This document shows positions 8,609-16,800 of a stretch of DNA of 29,556 nucleotides, one piece after another. The notes beneath the pieces were generated by a model that searched no databases, had not been told where the DNA came from, and saw only the letters and a program-made list of their open reading frames with translations. The translations under genes and the position numbers were made by a program. Position 1 is the stretch's first letter; each line of letters begins with the position of its first letter. The stretch lies in contig DASPSE010000241.1 in NCBI GenBank assembly GCA_035624085.1, positions 1 through 29,556 of the forward strand, given 5' to 3'. Source of the DNA: JAFAGX01 sp035624085 (GTDB lineage Bacteria; Acidobacteriota; Terriglobia; Terriglobales; Acidobacteriaceae).

Positions 8609-9454
8609 CTACGCGACCGCGGTCTGCGCAGCTTCCTTTGCCGGCGGCTTATGGTTTCGGATTGGCTGGGCAGGGCGGCTTTGACCAGCCAATACTGACC
8701 GGATTTCCGCCACCGCGTCCAGGCTTTGCCGGAATTTTGCCTGCGTTACGTTGCGCAGCATGGCCACTAGCGGCGAATCACGAACTCCGCCCAGCAGCGC
8801 TTCCGCTTTCTCGGTGAGTTTCAGCCAGTCGTGCCAATCGCCGAGCACATCCTGCATGTGTTTGAGCTGTTCGACAATGCGCTTGGCCTCGGGATCACCG
8901 TCCGCAAGCTCGGCAATGTACCGGGCTCGCTTGCCGATGATCCGGTATTGGTGAAGCATCTTCTCAGTCAGCGGCGCCGGGTTGTGTCCCAATTCCTCGA
9001 GCTTGTGAAGTGTGAGCGTCAGCGGGTCGGTGTCCCGGGGAATGTCCATCTCATGCGCGGCCCGCTTCAGACGTTTGCGGATCTCGCCCGTTGTGTCGCG
9101 ATCAAATGCTCTTGCCAGCTTCTTTTCTCGCTTCGCCCGCTCACCGACCAGCGCATCCATCACCTGCGACTTGTGTCCGTTGGCCTGAGGAAACTTCAAA
9201 TCGCGCAGCGACGCGATCTGCACATCCAAATCACGTACTCGCCCAGCTTTCTTGCGCAACCCCGTCAAGAGCTTGAGCAGCTTTTCGTCGTTGCGATGGC
9301 GTTCCGGCGCCACTTCGCTCAGCAGGGCTTCCACGCGGCGGCTGTTGGTGCGAAACTTGTGGACGCTGTCCGGAGCCGGCTTCTTCGCCAGCTTGCGCAA
9401 TTCGCGCTCTAACTTCTGAAAGGTAAGGCGGCTGCGTTTTGCGTCAATAGGCAT
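8609..9454 (-). CDS. CHAD-domain (polyphosphate-binding) protein
   Basis: A 281-residue, strongly basic, almost wholly helical protein of the CHAD family (conserved histidine alpha-helical domain), which is known to bind polyphosphate and often sits beside ppk, ppx or pst genes. The first family segment is 'DSVHKFRTNSRRVEALLSE' with the conserved His and Arg residues. Next comes 'RVRDLDVQIASL', then a Lys/Arg-rich middle. The second segment includes 'LHQYRIIGKRARYIAEL' and 'LKHMQDVLGDWHDWLKLTE', with the conserved His in DWHD. The stand-alone domain lacks the CYTH triphosphatase partner found in some family members, so it probably binds or organises polyphosphate rather than cutting it. The C-terminal 30 residues are Pro/Ala/Lys-rich and likely disordered. 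It is divergent from pstC across 165 bp and upstream of ppx on the same strand. Confidence 0.9.
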   Translation of the reverse strand: MPIDAKRSRLTFQKLERELRKLAKKPAPDSVHKFRTNSRRVEALLSEVAPERHRNDEKLLKLLTGLRKKAGRVRDLDVQIASLRDLKFPQANGHKSQVMDALVGERAKREKKLARAFDRDTTGEIRKRLKRAAHEMDIPRDTDPLTLTLHKLEELGHNPAPLTEKMLHQYRIIGKRARYIAELADGDPEAKRIVEQLKHMQDVLGDWHDWLKLTEKAEALLGGVRDSPLVAMLRNVTQAKFRQSLDAVAEIRSVLAGQSRPAQPIRNHKPPAKEAAQTAVA

Positions 9455-9487
9455 AGCGAAGCGTGAGAGTACGAAAAGCTACAACGT

Positions 9488-9513
9488 AATCTCCGACAAT
9501 GCAATCGGAGATT
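9488..9513. promoter_or_regulatory. Inverted repeat in the CHAD-pstC divergent region
   Basis: AATCTCCGA and TCGGAGATT form a perfect 9-bp inverted repeat with an 8-bp centre (CAATGCAA). The 26-bp span and its position, 34 bp before the CHAD start and about 65 bp before the Pho-like repeat, fit a dimeric-regulator operator or an mRNA hairpin in the CHAD leader. No T-run follows on either strand, so it is not a clear terminator. Confidence 0.45.
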
Positions 9514-9578
9514 GCCATCGTCAGGCTCGTTGGCAGAAGCGAAGTGGAAGACCACCCCAGCCGGACGCGGAGCGGGTA

Positions 9579-9597
9579 TTTTAACACTCCTTTAACA
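9579..9597 (+). promoter_or_regulatory. Pho-box-like direct repeat upstream of pstC
   Basis: TTTAACA-CTCC-TTTAACA repeats exactly with an 11-bp period (9580-9586 and 9591-9597). Shifted by one base (TTTTAAC/CTTTAAC) it aligns with the CTGTAAC half-sites upstream of pstS, giving a shared [CT]T[GT]TAAC pattern. It is 22 bp before the assigned pstC start, close to where the core promoter must be, so placement relative to the transcription start needs care. Confidence 0.6.
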
Positions 9598-9619
9598 CGA
9601 TTCTGCTAGCGTCAGGAGG

Positions 9620-10654
9620 ATGGCCAATCAAGCATTGGGAGCGCCACGCTTGCCTGGACCGCAACCCGTTGCAAAACCGGAGGTTATGGCCACACCCAGG
9701 GACCAGGCCCAGCCGCTTATTAAGGCCGGCAGCAGCCACATCACCGACCGCCTTTTCCAGTTGGCCATGCTGGCTTGTGGGGTTTGCGTACTCGCCTTGG
9801 TTGGTCTCATCGTTTACGAACTGATCGCAAAATCCAGCCTCTCCTGGCATGCGTTTGGCTGGAAGTTTTTCTTCCGCAGCGAATGGGATCCGGTCAACGA
9901 GCAGTTCGGGGCGTGGCCGTTTGTTTACGGCACGCTGGTGTCCTCGCTCGTGGCGCTGATCCTCGCGGTGCCGCTGTCGATCGGGGTTGCAGTTTTTATC
10001 ACCGAAATGTGTCCGCGCGGGCTTAAGGGAACATTAGCGTTCACTACTGAGCTGCTGGCGGCGATTCCGAGCGTGATATACGGGTTGTGGGCAATCTTTG
10101 TGCTGGTGCCGTTGTTGCGGCAATACCTGGAGCCTTTTCTGGCCCAATATTTCGGTTGGACTGGATTGTTCGAAGGGACGCCGTATGGCGTCGGGATGCT
10201 GGCCGCCGGAATGATTCTCGCCATCATGGTGGTGCCGATCATCTCTTCGATTACGCGCGAAGTAATGACCGCCGTATCGCAGCAGCAGCGGGAAGCGGTG
10301 CTGGCCTTAGGCGCCACACGTTGGGAAATGATCCGCACCGGTGTGCTCAGAAACGCGCGCGCCGGAATTTTGGGCGCCATCATTTTGGGATTGGGTCGCG
10401 CGTTGGGCGAGACCATGGCTGTGACCATGGTGATCGGCAATCGTCCGGAGATCGCGCGCTCGCTGTTTGCGCCCGGTTACACCATGGCCAGCGTCATTGC
10501 CAACGAATTCAGCGAGGCTACTGGCGACACTTACTTGAGCGCCCTGGTGGAAATCGGACTGGCGCTGTTTCTTGTGACCATCATCGTAAACATTCTGGCG
10601 CAGGTTCTGGTGTGGTCAGTCACGCGTGGAATGCCGGCGAGGGGCCATGCCTGA
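9620..10654 (+). CDS. pstC: Phosphate ABC transporter permease PstC
   Basis: One of the two inner-membrane permease subunits of the phosphate importer. The 344-residue protein has a Pro/Ala-rich cytoplasmic tail of about 40 residues, then six hydrophobic segments, the first in 'AMLACGVCVLALVGLIVYEL'. The permease coupling loop is 'AVSQQQREAVLALGATRWEM' with the EA...G signature, and 'ILGLGRALGETMAVTMVIG' is the PstC family hallmark. The start is uncertain. The ATG at 9620 abuts AGGAGG with no spacer, and an alternative ATG at 9686 follows GGAGG by 2 bp. Both leave the membrane part intact. The gene overlaps pstA by 8 bp, indicating translational coupling. Expression probably starts from the Pho-like repeat region just upstream. 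Confidence 0.95.
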   Translation: MANQALGAPRLPGPQPVAKPEVMATPRDQAQPLIKAGSSHITDRLFQLAMLACGVCVLALVGLIVYELIAKSSLSWHAFGWKFFFRSEWDPVNEQFGAWPFVYGTLVSSLVALILAVPLSIGVAVFITEMCPRGLKGTLAFTTELLAAIPSVIYGLWAIFVLVPLLRQYLEPFLAQYFGWTGLFEGTPYGVGMLAAGMILAIMVVPIISSITREVMTAVSQQQREAVLALGATRWEMIRTGVLRNARAGILGAIILGLGRALGETMAVTMVIGNRPEIARSLFAPGYTMASVIANEFSEATGDTYLSALVEIGLALFLVTIIVNILAQVLVWSVTRGMPARGHA

Positions 10655-11522
10655 TAACGTCAAATCCGCCTTGGCTCCCGTCAGTTTTCGGCGGCGAAGC
10701 GTAAATATGCTCGCCACAGTGGCCGCTGCCGGCTCAGTAGTGCTGGTTCTGCTCCCGTTGATAGCTATCTTTGCCTACCTCGTGTACAGGGGAATCGGTT
10801 CTCTGAATTGGGCTTTCTTGACCCAGACGCCCAAGCCAGTTGGCGAGGCCGGGGGTGGCATGGCGAACGCCATCGGAGGCACAGCCTTGATCTTGCTGAT
10901 TGCCAGCAGTATGGGCGTTCCGATTGGGATTGGAGCCGGCATCTATCTCGCCGAATACGGCCGCAACCGCTTCGGAGATCTGATTCGCTTCACGGCCGAT
11001 GTCCTGAACGGCGTGCCTTCTATCGTAGTCGGCATTGTCGCCTATGGAATCGTGGTGATTGCGCAAGGCCACTTTTCCGCTCTGGCCGGTGGAGTCGCAC
11101 TCGCGATTATGATGATTCCCACTATCACTCGCGCCACCGAAGAGATGTTGCTGCTGGTGCCGCAGGCTATTCGCGAGGCGGCCTACGGCCTGGGAGTTTC
11201 CCGCTGGCGCACCACCCTTTCGATTACCTTGCGCACCGCGACCTCCGGGGTCATTACCGGTGTTATGCTAGCCTTTGCCCGGGTTGCGGGAGAAACCGCG
11301 CCACTGCTGTTTACGGCGTTTGGTAACCAGTACTGGAACTGGAAAATGAATCAGCCGACCGCCGCGCTTTCGCTGCAGGTTTTCACTTACGCCATTTCGC
11401 CTTTCGACGAGTGGCATCGGCAGGCGTGGGCGGGCGCGCTCATCTTGATTGTGTTGATTGTGGTGTCGGTGACCGCGGTGCGAATCGCCGCCGGACGGGG
11501 AATGCTCAAGGGGATGAGCTGA
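10647..11522 (+). CDS. pstA: Phosphate ABC transporter permease PstA
   Basis: The partner permease of PstC, 291 residues from the ATG at 10647, which lies in the last codons of pstC (overlap ATGCCTGA). An earlier in-frame ATG at 10626 would only add seven residues encoded inside pstC, so the overlap start is preferred. Six hydrophobic segments are visible, beginning 'MLATVAAAGSVVLVLLPLIA'. The permease loop is 'LVPQAIREAAYGLGVSRWRT', and 'MLAFARVAGETAPLLFTAFG' is the PstA counterpart of the PstC hallmark. 'TADVLNGVPSIVVGIVAYG' is also diagnostic. It works in the inner membrane with PstC and PstB. pstB begins 3 bp after the stop. Confidence 0.95.
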   Translation: MPDNVKSALAPVSFRRRSVNMLATVAAAGSVVLVLLPLIAIFAYLVYRGIGSLNWAFLTQTPKPVGEAGGGMANAIGGTALILLIASSMGVPIGIGAGIYLAEYGRNRFGDLIRFTADVLNGVPSIVVGIVAYGIVVIAQGHFSALAGGVALAIMMIPTITRATEEMLLLVPQAIREAAYGLGVSRWRTTLSITLRTATSGVITGVMLAFARVAGETAPLLFTAFGNQYWNWKMNQPTAALSLQVFTYAISPFDEWHRQAWAGALILIVLIVVSVTAVRIAAGRGMLKGMS

Positions 11523-11525
11523 TCT

Positions 11526-12284
11526 ATGGGAGTTGGCATCAAGGTCGAAAATCTCAACGCCTGGTTTAGCAACACGCAGGCTCTGCATGACATCAACATG
11601 GAGATTCCTGCCAACCACGCGACCGCAGTCATCGGCCCCTCGGGATGCGGCAAGTCCACCTTCGTGCGTTGCCTGAACCGGATGCACGAAACCATCCCGG
11701 AGACGCGGGTCACCGGCCGGGTTCGAATGGGAGACTTGGACGTTTACAACGGAACCACGGCGGTGCAGATTCGGCGCCGCATCGGCATGGTGTTTCAGAA
11801 GCCGAATCCGTTTCCCACCATGTCCATTTACGACAACGTGGCGGCGGGATTGAAGCTGAACGGGTTCCGCAACCGCAAACAGCTGGATGAGATTGTCGAG
11901 CGCTCCCTGAAGGTCTCCGCCTTGTGGGACGAGGTGAAAGATACGCTGCGCAAGAAATCCGGCGCCAGCCTGTCGGGAGGACAGCAGCAGCGGCTCTGCA
12001 TCGCTCGCGCTCTGGCTGTCGAGCCTCAGGTGCTGCTCATGGACGAGCCTTGCTCCGCCCTGGACCCGATCTCCACCGGTAAGATCGAAGAATTAATTTT
12101 CCAGCTAAAAGAGAAATTTACCATCGTTATAGTGACGCATAATATGCAACAGGCCTCCCGCGTGGCCGAATTCACTGGATTCTTCCTTCTGGGCAGGTTA
12201 ATCGAGTTCGACCGGACCGAGAAGATCTTTACTACTCCGTCCGACAAGCGTACCGAGGATTACATCACAGGCAGGTTTGGATAA
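11526..12284 (+). CDS. pstB: Phosphate ABC transporter ATPase PstB
   Basis: The cytoplasmic ATPase that drives phosphate uptake, 252 residues, the normal family length. Walker A is GPSGCGKST at residues 37-45, the Q-loop is 'GMVFQKPNPFP', the ABC signature is 'LSGGQQQR', and Walker B is 'VLLMDEPCSALDP'. The switch His is in 'IVIVTHNMQQA'. 'FLRCLNRM'-type text after Walker A ('FVRCLNRMHE') is characteristic of PstB rather than other importers. The stop overlaps the phoU start (TAATG), so the two are tightly coupled. All catalytic residues are present. Confidence 0.97.
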   Translation: MGVGIKVENLNAWFSNTQALHDINMEIPANHATAVIGPSGCGKSTFVRCLNRMHETIPETRVTGRVRMGDLDVYNGTTAVQIRRRIGMVFQKPNPFPTMSIYDNVAAGLKLNGFRNRKQLDEIVERSLKVSALWDEVKDTLRKKSGASLSGGQQQRLCIARALAVEPQVLLMDEPCSALDPISTGKIEELIFQLKEKFTIVIVTHNMQQASRVAEFTGFFLLGRLIEFDRTEKIFTTPSDKRTEDYITGRFG

Positions 12285-12988
12285 TGCGCACACGCTTTCA
12301 ACAGGGACTCGACGATCTGCGAAACCGATTGCTCCGCATGGGCGGGCTGGCCGAGCAGGCGGTCGACCGCGCCTGCCAGGCGTACATCGACCGTGACCTC
12401 GCGCGTTGTCAGTTGGTATTGGAAGGCGAGTCCCAGATCAATGCAGCCGAACGGGAGATCGATGAGCTGGCGTTCGATCTGCTCGCCATGCAGCAGCCCA
12501 TGGCTGTCGATCTGCGGTTCATTCTCGCAGTCACGAAAATCAACTCTGATCTTGAGCGCGTCGGCGATCAGGCGGTTAACATTGCTGAGCGCGTCATGGA
12601 CCTGGTTGAATTGCCCCAGGCCGATCTTCCGGTGGATATCCCGCGAATGGCGGGCGCGGTTTCGGCGATGGTGCGGCGCTCACTGGAGTCATTCATTGAA
12701 GCCAAGGCCGAACTCGCCCAGGCGGTGCTGGAAATGGACAACGTGGTGGATCGCATGCGGGACGAGGCGTTCATTACCTTGGTGAAAACTATGAATGAAC
12801 GCCCGGATGTGACACGTCAGGCTCTCGACGCGCTACTCATCGCCCGCAATCTGGAACGCGTCGCGGATCACGCCACTAACATCTCCGAAGATGTCATTTT
12901 CTGGGTCCGTGGCGCCGACGTCCGCCACAATGTGCAGCAGGAGCCTCAATCATCTGAGGTTGTCCGGGGCCGCGCCACAGAAATCTAA
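12284..12988 (+). CDS. phoU: Phosphate transport regulator PhoU
   Basis: PhoU links the Pst transporter to the PhoR sensor kinase and represses the Pho regulon when phosphate is plentiful; it also affects polyphosphate levels and persistence in other bacteria. The 234-residue protein has the two-repeat, three-helix-bundle layout. Repeat one includes 'LRNRLLRMGGLAEQAVDRA' and the metal-site motif 'ILAVTKINSDLERVGDQAVN'. Repeat two has the matching 'ALLIARNLERVADHATNISE'. The paired E/DR...D...N positions are the expected metal-binding clusters. It is the last gene of the pst unit and ends 23 bp from the convergent methyltransferase gene, with no intrinsic terminator visible between them. Confidence 0.95.
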   Translation: MRTRFQQGLDDLRNRLLRMGGLAEQAVDRACQAYIDRDLARCQLVLEGESQINAAEREIDELAFDLLAMQQPMAVDLRFILAVTKINSDLERVGDQAVNIAERVMDLVELPQADLPVDIPRMAGAVSAMVRRSLESFIEAKAELAQAVLEMDNVVDRMRDEAFITLVKTMNERPDVTRQALDALLIARNLERVADHATNISEDVIFWVRGADVRHNVQQEPQSSEVVRGRATEI

Positions 12989-13011
12989 AAAAGCGAAGAG
13001 AGTCTGGCCCG

Positions 13012-13689
13012 TTACTCCCTAACCTTGAAGATCAGAAAATAATCCATGCCATCGCCCTTCACAAAATCGTACTGTTCAACCATTTTGTAACCAGCCTCTC
13101 CCGCCTCGCGGATGACCACTTCTCGCCCCACGCCATGATTCTCTCCGTTGCCGTTGCGATCAATGATTCCGATCTTGGCTTCGGACCGAAGTGAAGCGCG
13201 AAGATTCCGCAAGAGGGCCACCGGTTTCTCCACCTCGTGATAAGTCTTCAGCAACAGCACCGCATCCACCGTGTTGGGCGGAAGCAGTGGGTCATCGCTG
13301 CGGCTCAGAATGGTTCTTACATTTCGCAGATTTTCCTTCTTAACACGATTGTCGATGTAACGAATGGCTTCCGGATTGATGTCGACCGCGTACACGCAGC
13401 CGGAATCGGTCACACGCGCGGCAGCCCGCACTGTGAACCAGCCGGACCCGGCTCCGATGTCCGCGACATTCTTGCCAGCGCCGATGCCGAGGATGTCCAT
13501 CACGCGATCAATCTGAAGCCGCTCATCGCGACCCGGCGAATCGAAGATGGATAAGTCGCCGGTGTACGGCGTGCTGGTCTTTCGTTGCTTGGCCTGCGGT
13601 GCTGGCGCGGGCGTGTTCTGTGGGCACAGGACGGCCGGGCTCAGAAAGACCAGAAGCAAAACGACGGGTAAAACGCTGAACCTGAACAT
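13012..13689 (-). CDS. Exported class I SAM-dependent methyltransferase
   Basis: A 225-residue protein with the Rossmann methyltransferase fold. Motif I is 'VADIGAGSGWF' (residues 75-85), the acidic residue that should hold the ribose hydroxyls is Asp103 in 'VYAVDINPEA', and 'DAVLLLKTYHEVEKP' corresponds to motif IV and after. Unusually, it begins with a strong signal peptide or anchor ('VLPVVLLLVFLSPAVL', with Cys22 just after) followed by a Pro/Ala/Gln-rich linker. The lipobox is not canonical. A periplasmic or membrane-tethered location is therefore predicted, where SAM supply is unclear. The substrate is unknown. The start ATG at 13689 has only a weak AGAG upstream. The gene faces phoU and lies behind the tricorn-like protease gene with a palindromic repeat between them. 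Confidence 0.85.
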   Translation of the reverse strand: MFRFSVLPVVLLLVFLSPAVLCPQNTPAPAPQAKQRKTSTPYTGDLSIFDSPGRDERLQIDRVMDILGIGAGKNVADIGAGSGWFTVRAAARVTDSGCVYAVDINPEAIRYIDNRVKKENLRNVRTILSRSDDPLLPPNTVDAVLLLKTYHEVEKPVALLRNLRASLRSEAKIGIIDRNGNGENHGVGREVVIREAGEAGYKMVEQYDFVKGDGMDYFLIFKVRE

Positions 13690-13753
13690 GAATCTCTAGA
13701 GTCGCTGTCAAATATGGACTGCGGAAGGAATCGGTTGGTTAGCGTGGCCGTCA

Positions 13754-13770
13754 CAGCTTGCCACAAGCTG
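13754..13770. other. Short perfect hairpin beside the intergenic repeat
   Basis: CAGCTTG-CCA-CAAGCTG is a perfect 7-bp stem with a 3-nt loop, followed on the plus strand by CTTTT. No plus-strand gene ends nearby, so it is more likely part of the repeat cluster that starts 7 bp later than a functional terminator. Confidence 0.4.
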
Positions 13771-13776
13771 CTTTTG

Positions 13777-13860
13777 TTGTGACCCCGAAAGGCGCGCGAG
13801 GGATCTGTAGTTTCCCCCAACTGCAGATTCCTCCTCGCGCTTGGCTCCTCGGAATGACAA
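13777..13860 (-). repeat. Palindromic extragenic repeat (GTCATTCCGAGG type)
   Basis: Read on the minus strand, the element begins TTGTCATTCCGAGGAGCC and folds back on itself. The arms, about 40 bp each (13777-13813 and 13819-13860), are imperfectly complementary around the short centre TCCCC. Landmarks such as CGCGAGG...ATCTG[CT]AGTT appear in both arms. I recall sequences of this type as a dispersed family in acidobacterial genomes, which is from memory only. It lies between two minus-strand genes and could stabilise or end transcripts. Confidence 0.7.
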
Positions 13861-13890
13861 AGATTAACTTTATAGGGCGAAAAATTCACC

Positions 13891-16800
13891 CTACTGCTGC
13901 CCCGCCGCTTTCTCCGGCGCGCTGGCGGCGTTCCGAACCGCCTGCCAGTTGTAAACCGGATACTTTGGCCTCTTGATTTCCGGAATCGGGTGCTGCTTGA
14001 GCTCGTCGAGGACCGTAGAAACTCCCTTTTCGAGCTGCGGGTCGTGCCCTTGCCGCCACGCCGCCGGATCCAACTCCACTTCAATATCCGGCGACACGCC
14101 TTTGTTCTCCACGTCGAACTGGCCAGTATCCGGGTTGAAGATACCCCAGCGCGGGGCCGTCACTTCGCCGCCGTCCATCAAGGGCGGATACCCGCCGATG
14201 CCGATCAGCCCGCCCCAGGTGCGCGTGCCGATCAGTGGCCCAGTTCCGAGTCGCTTAAACATCCACGGAAGCGCGTCGCCGCCTGAGCCGGCATACTCAT
14301 TAATTAACATCACCTTCGGTCCGAAGACGGACTGAGGAATGTAATTGTCTTTGCCCTCGCGAGTCATCGCGACCGCCAGCAGCGGCCGCTTGAGCCAGTC
14401 CACAATATAGTCGGCAATCCAACCCCCGCCGTTGAAGCGTTCGTCGATCACCGCTCCCTGTTTGTCCCACTGCGCGAAATAGTAGCGATTGAAATTCGTG
14501 TAGCCGTTCACGAACGTGTCCGGCAAATAAACGTAGGCCAGACGGCCATTGCTGAGCTGCTCCACCTTCCTGCGATTTGCATCCATCCAGGCACGCAAGC
14601 GCAACGAGCGTTCATTGGCGATCGGCACAACTGTGACGTTCCGTGCCCCTTTCCCGCTCGGATCAGGTCCGACTTTCAACTGCACTGATTTTCCAGCGGT
14701 CTCCTGAAAAAAACCGTAAATCTCGTCGCTGCCATGCAGCTCGCGGCCGTTGACCGCGAGCAGGTATTCACCTTCCTTCACGTTTACCCCGGGCTCGGTC
14801 AGGGGAGCGCGCAGGTCCGGATTCCAGTTTTCACCGTAATACACGCGTGAAAAGCGATAGCGATCGTTCTCGATGGTGTAGTCCGCTCCCAGCAGTCCGC
14901 CGCTGACGTGCTTCACCTCCGGCCGGTCGCCGCCGAAAACGTAGACGTGTTGCGCCGTGATCTCGCCCAGCATGTCGGCGAAGATGTAATTGAGGTCGGC
15001 GCGGCTCATGACGTTATCGACGTATGGTTGATACGCCGCCATCAGTGCCTTCAGATCGGCCCCGTGCAGGTTGGGATCGTAAAAGAAGTCGCGCTCAATC
15101 CGCCAAACCTCCCGGTACATTTGCTGCCATTCGGCCCGCGGATCAACTGCCACTTCCATCGAGTCCAGCTTCAATGCGCCATCCGGCTTGCCAGGTTCGC
15201 CCGGTTTGCCAAGGCCATCAACCGCCTTGATGAACCAGGCGCCATGCGGATGCTCACCGCCGCCTCCAGCCTGTGGCTTGGCTTCGGGCAATTGTTCGTA
15301 CAGCGCCTTCTCCCCGTTCGCCGAAACAAAAAAGTTCCCGATGTTATCCAACAGCTTGTCGGTTTTGCGAGTACACAGATCGAACTTGTGAACGATCTGC
15401 CTGGGATCTCCCGTGCCGTCTTCAATAGTCGGTCCTTCGAGCAGGTATAAGATGTGGGTTTTTCCGGCAAGCATTCCCCAGTAGTTTCGCGCCGGAAACG
15501 GCAAGGCCAGAATCCGTTGATCGATGTTTTCAAAATCAATGCGAACTACTGGTGGTTCTTTGCTTTCTTTCGAGCCGTCACCTTTCTTTTCAGCCGATTG
15601 TTTGTCGCCTTCCGTGGCCGCAGTTTCTTTGGGAGATTCGCCGCCTCCTTTCTGGGCCTCTGGAGAGCACTCGTCCGCTTGTGCAGCCATTTTCTGTTTA
15701 TCGGCCGCCGACTTGTCGGCTTCGATTTTCTCTTCATCGCTCTGCGGCGCCAGCGGCGACTTCAATTCTTTATTCAGCACGATTACGTATCCGCTACGCG
15801 TAACCGGTATTTTGAAGCCGCCCATGCTGGCGGCCAGAACCGGTCCGACGTCGGTGCTGGCCGTGAAGTACAGGTATCGCCCGTTCTTGTCGAAAGCAGC
15901 GAATTCGGCGTCGCTCATGCCGTCAGTCACCTGGTGGGTGGCTTTTCCTTCGAGCCCATAAATAAAGACAGCGCGCATGCCGCTGGTAAGCTGCTTCGTG
16001 TAGGCAATCCACCGGCTGTCCGGCGACCAAACCGCATTGAATCCCGATCCCGGCCCGGCTTCGTACGCGTTAGTGTCGACCAGAACCGGCTTCCCGCCCT
16101 CAATCTCCACGTACCAGAGATTGAGCCGCTTATCGCTGTAGGCAATTTTCTTACTGTCGGGCGACCAAACCGGCGAGTAATAGAACGTTGGCGTGCCCAG
16201 GTTGATTTTTCGGATGTCGCTGAGACCGTCCTGGGAACGCAGATGCAGCGCGTACTCTCCCGACTCATCCGAGAAGTAGGCAATCCACTTTCCATCCGGC
16301 GACCAGGCCGGATCGCGATCGGCGACCCCGGGAGAATTTGTCAGATTGCGGATATCTCCATGCTCCGCCGGGACGGTGAGGATTTCGCCGTGCGCCTCGA
16401 AGACCGCGCGAGCTCCAGTGGGCGAAACATTTGCATTCTGAACTTGCTCCGCAACTTTGACGAAATGCGCCCGCACCGCGGGGAAGTCGCCGGTCACGCG
16501 GATATCGACCGCATGCTCCTGGCCGCTGGCCGGATCGAAGAAGTGAATCGATCCGAATTGCTCGTAGACGATGGCATCCGGTCCTGCAGAGGCCGACTTG
16601 ATATCGACCCCATTGCTCCGCGCCGCCTCGCTGACCTGCTTGGTGGTCGTGTCGTACATAAATAGGTTGACCGGGCCATTGCGATCAGAGAGAAAGTAGA
16701 TTCGGTTGCCAAGCCACATCGGGGTCGAGTCGTTGGAGTCCGTGCGCGGGATCTTCTCGACGCTGGAATCAGACAGCTTGGCTATCCAGATCGGCGACGC

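Noticed and set aside
15454..16665. 403-codon plus-strand frame opposite the tricorn-like protease, and similar long antisense frames (for example 19032-20240 minus, 27412-28461 minus).
   Set aside because: They mirror well-supported genes, and their composition (runs of Arg, Pro, Ser and no domains) is that of high-GC antisense shadows.
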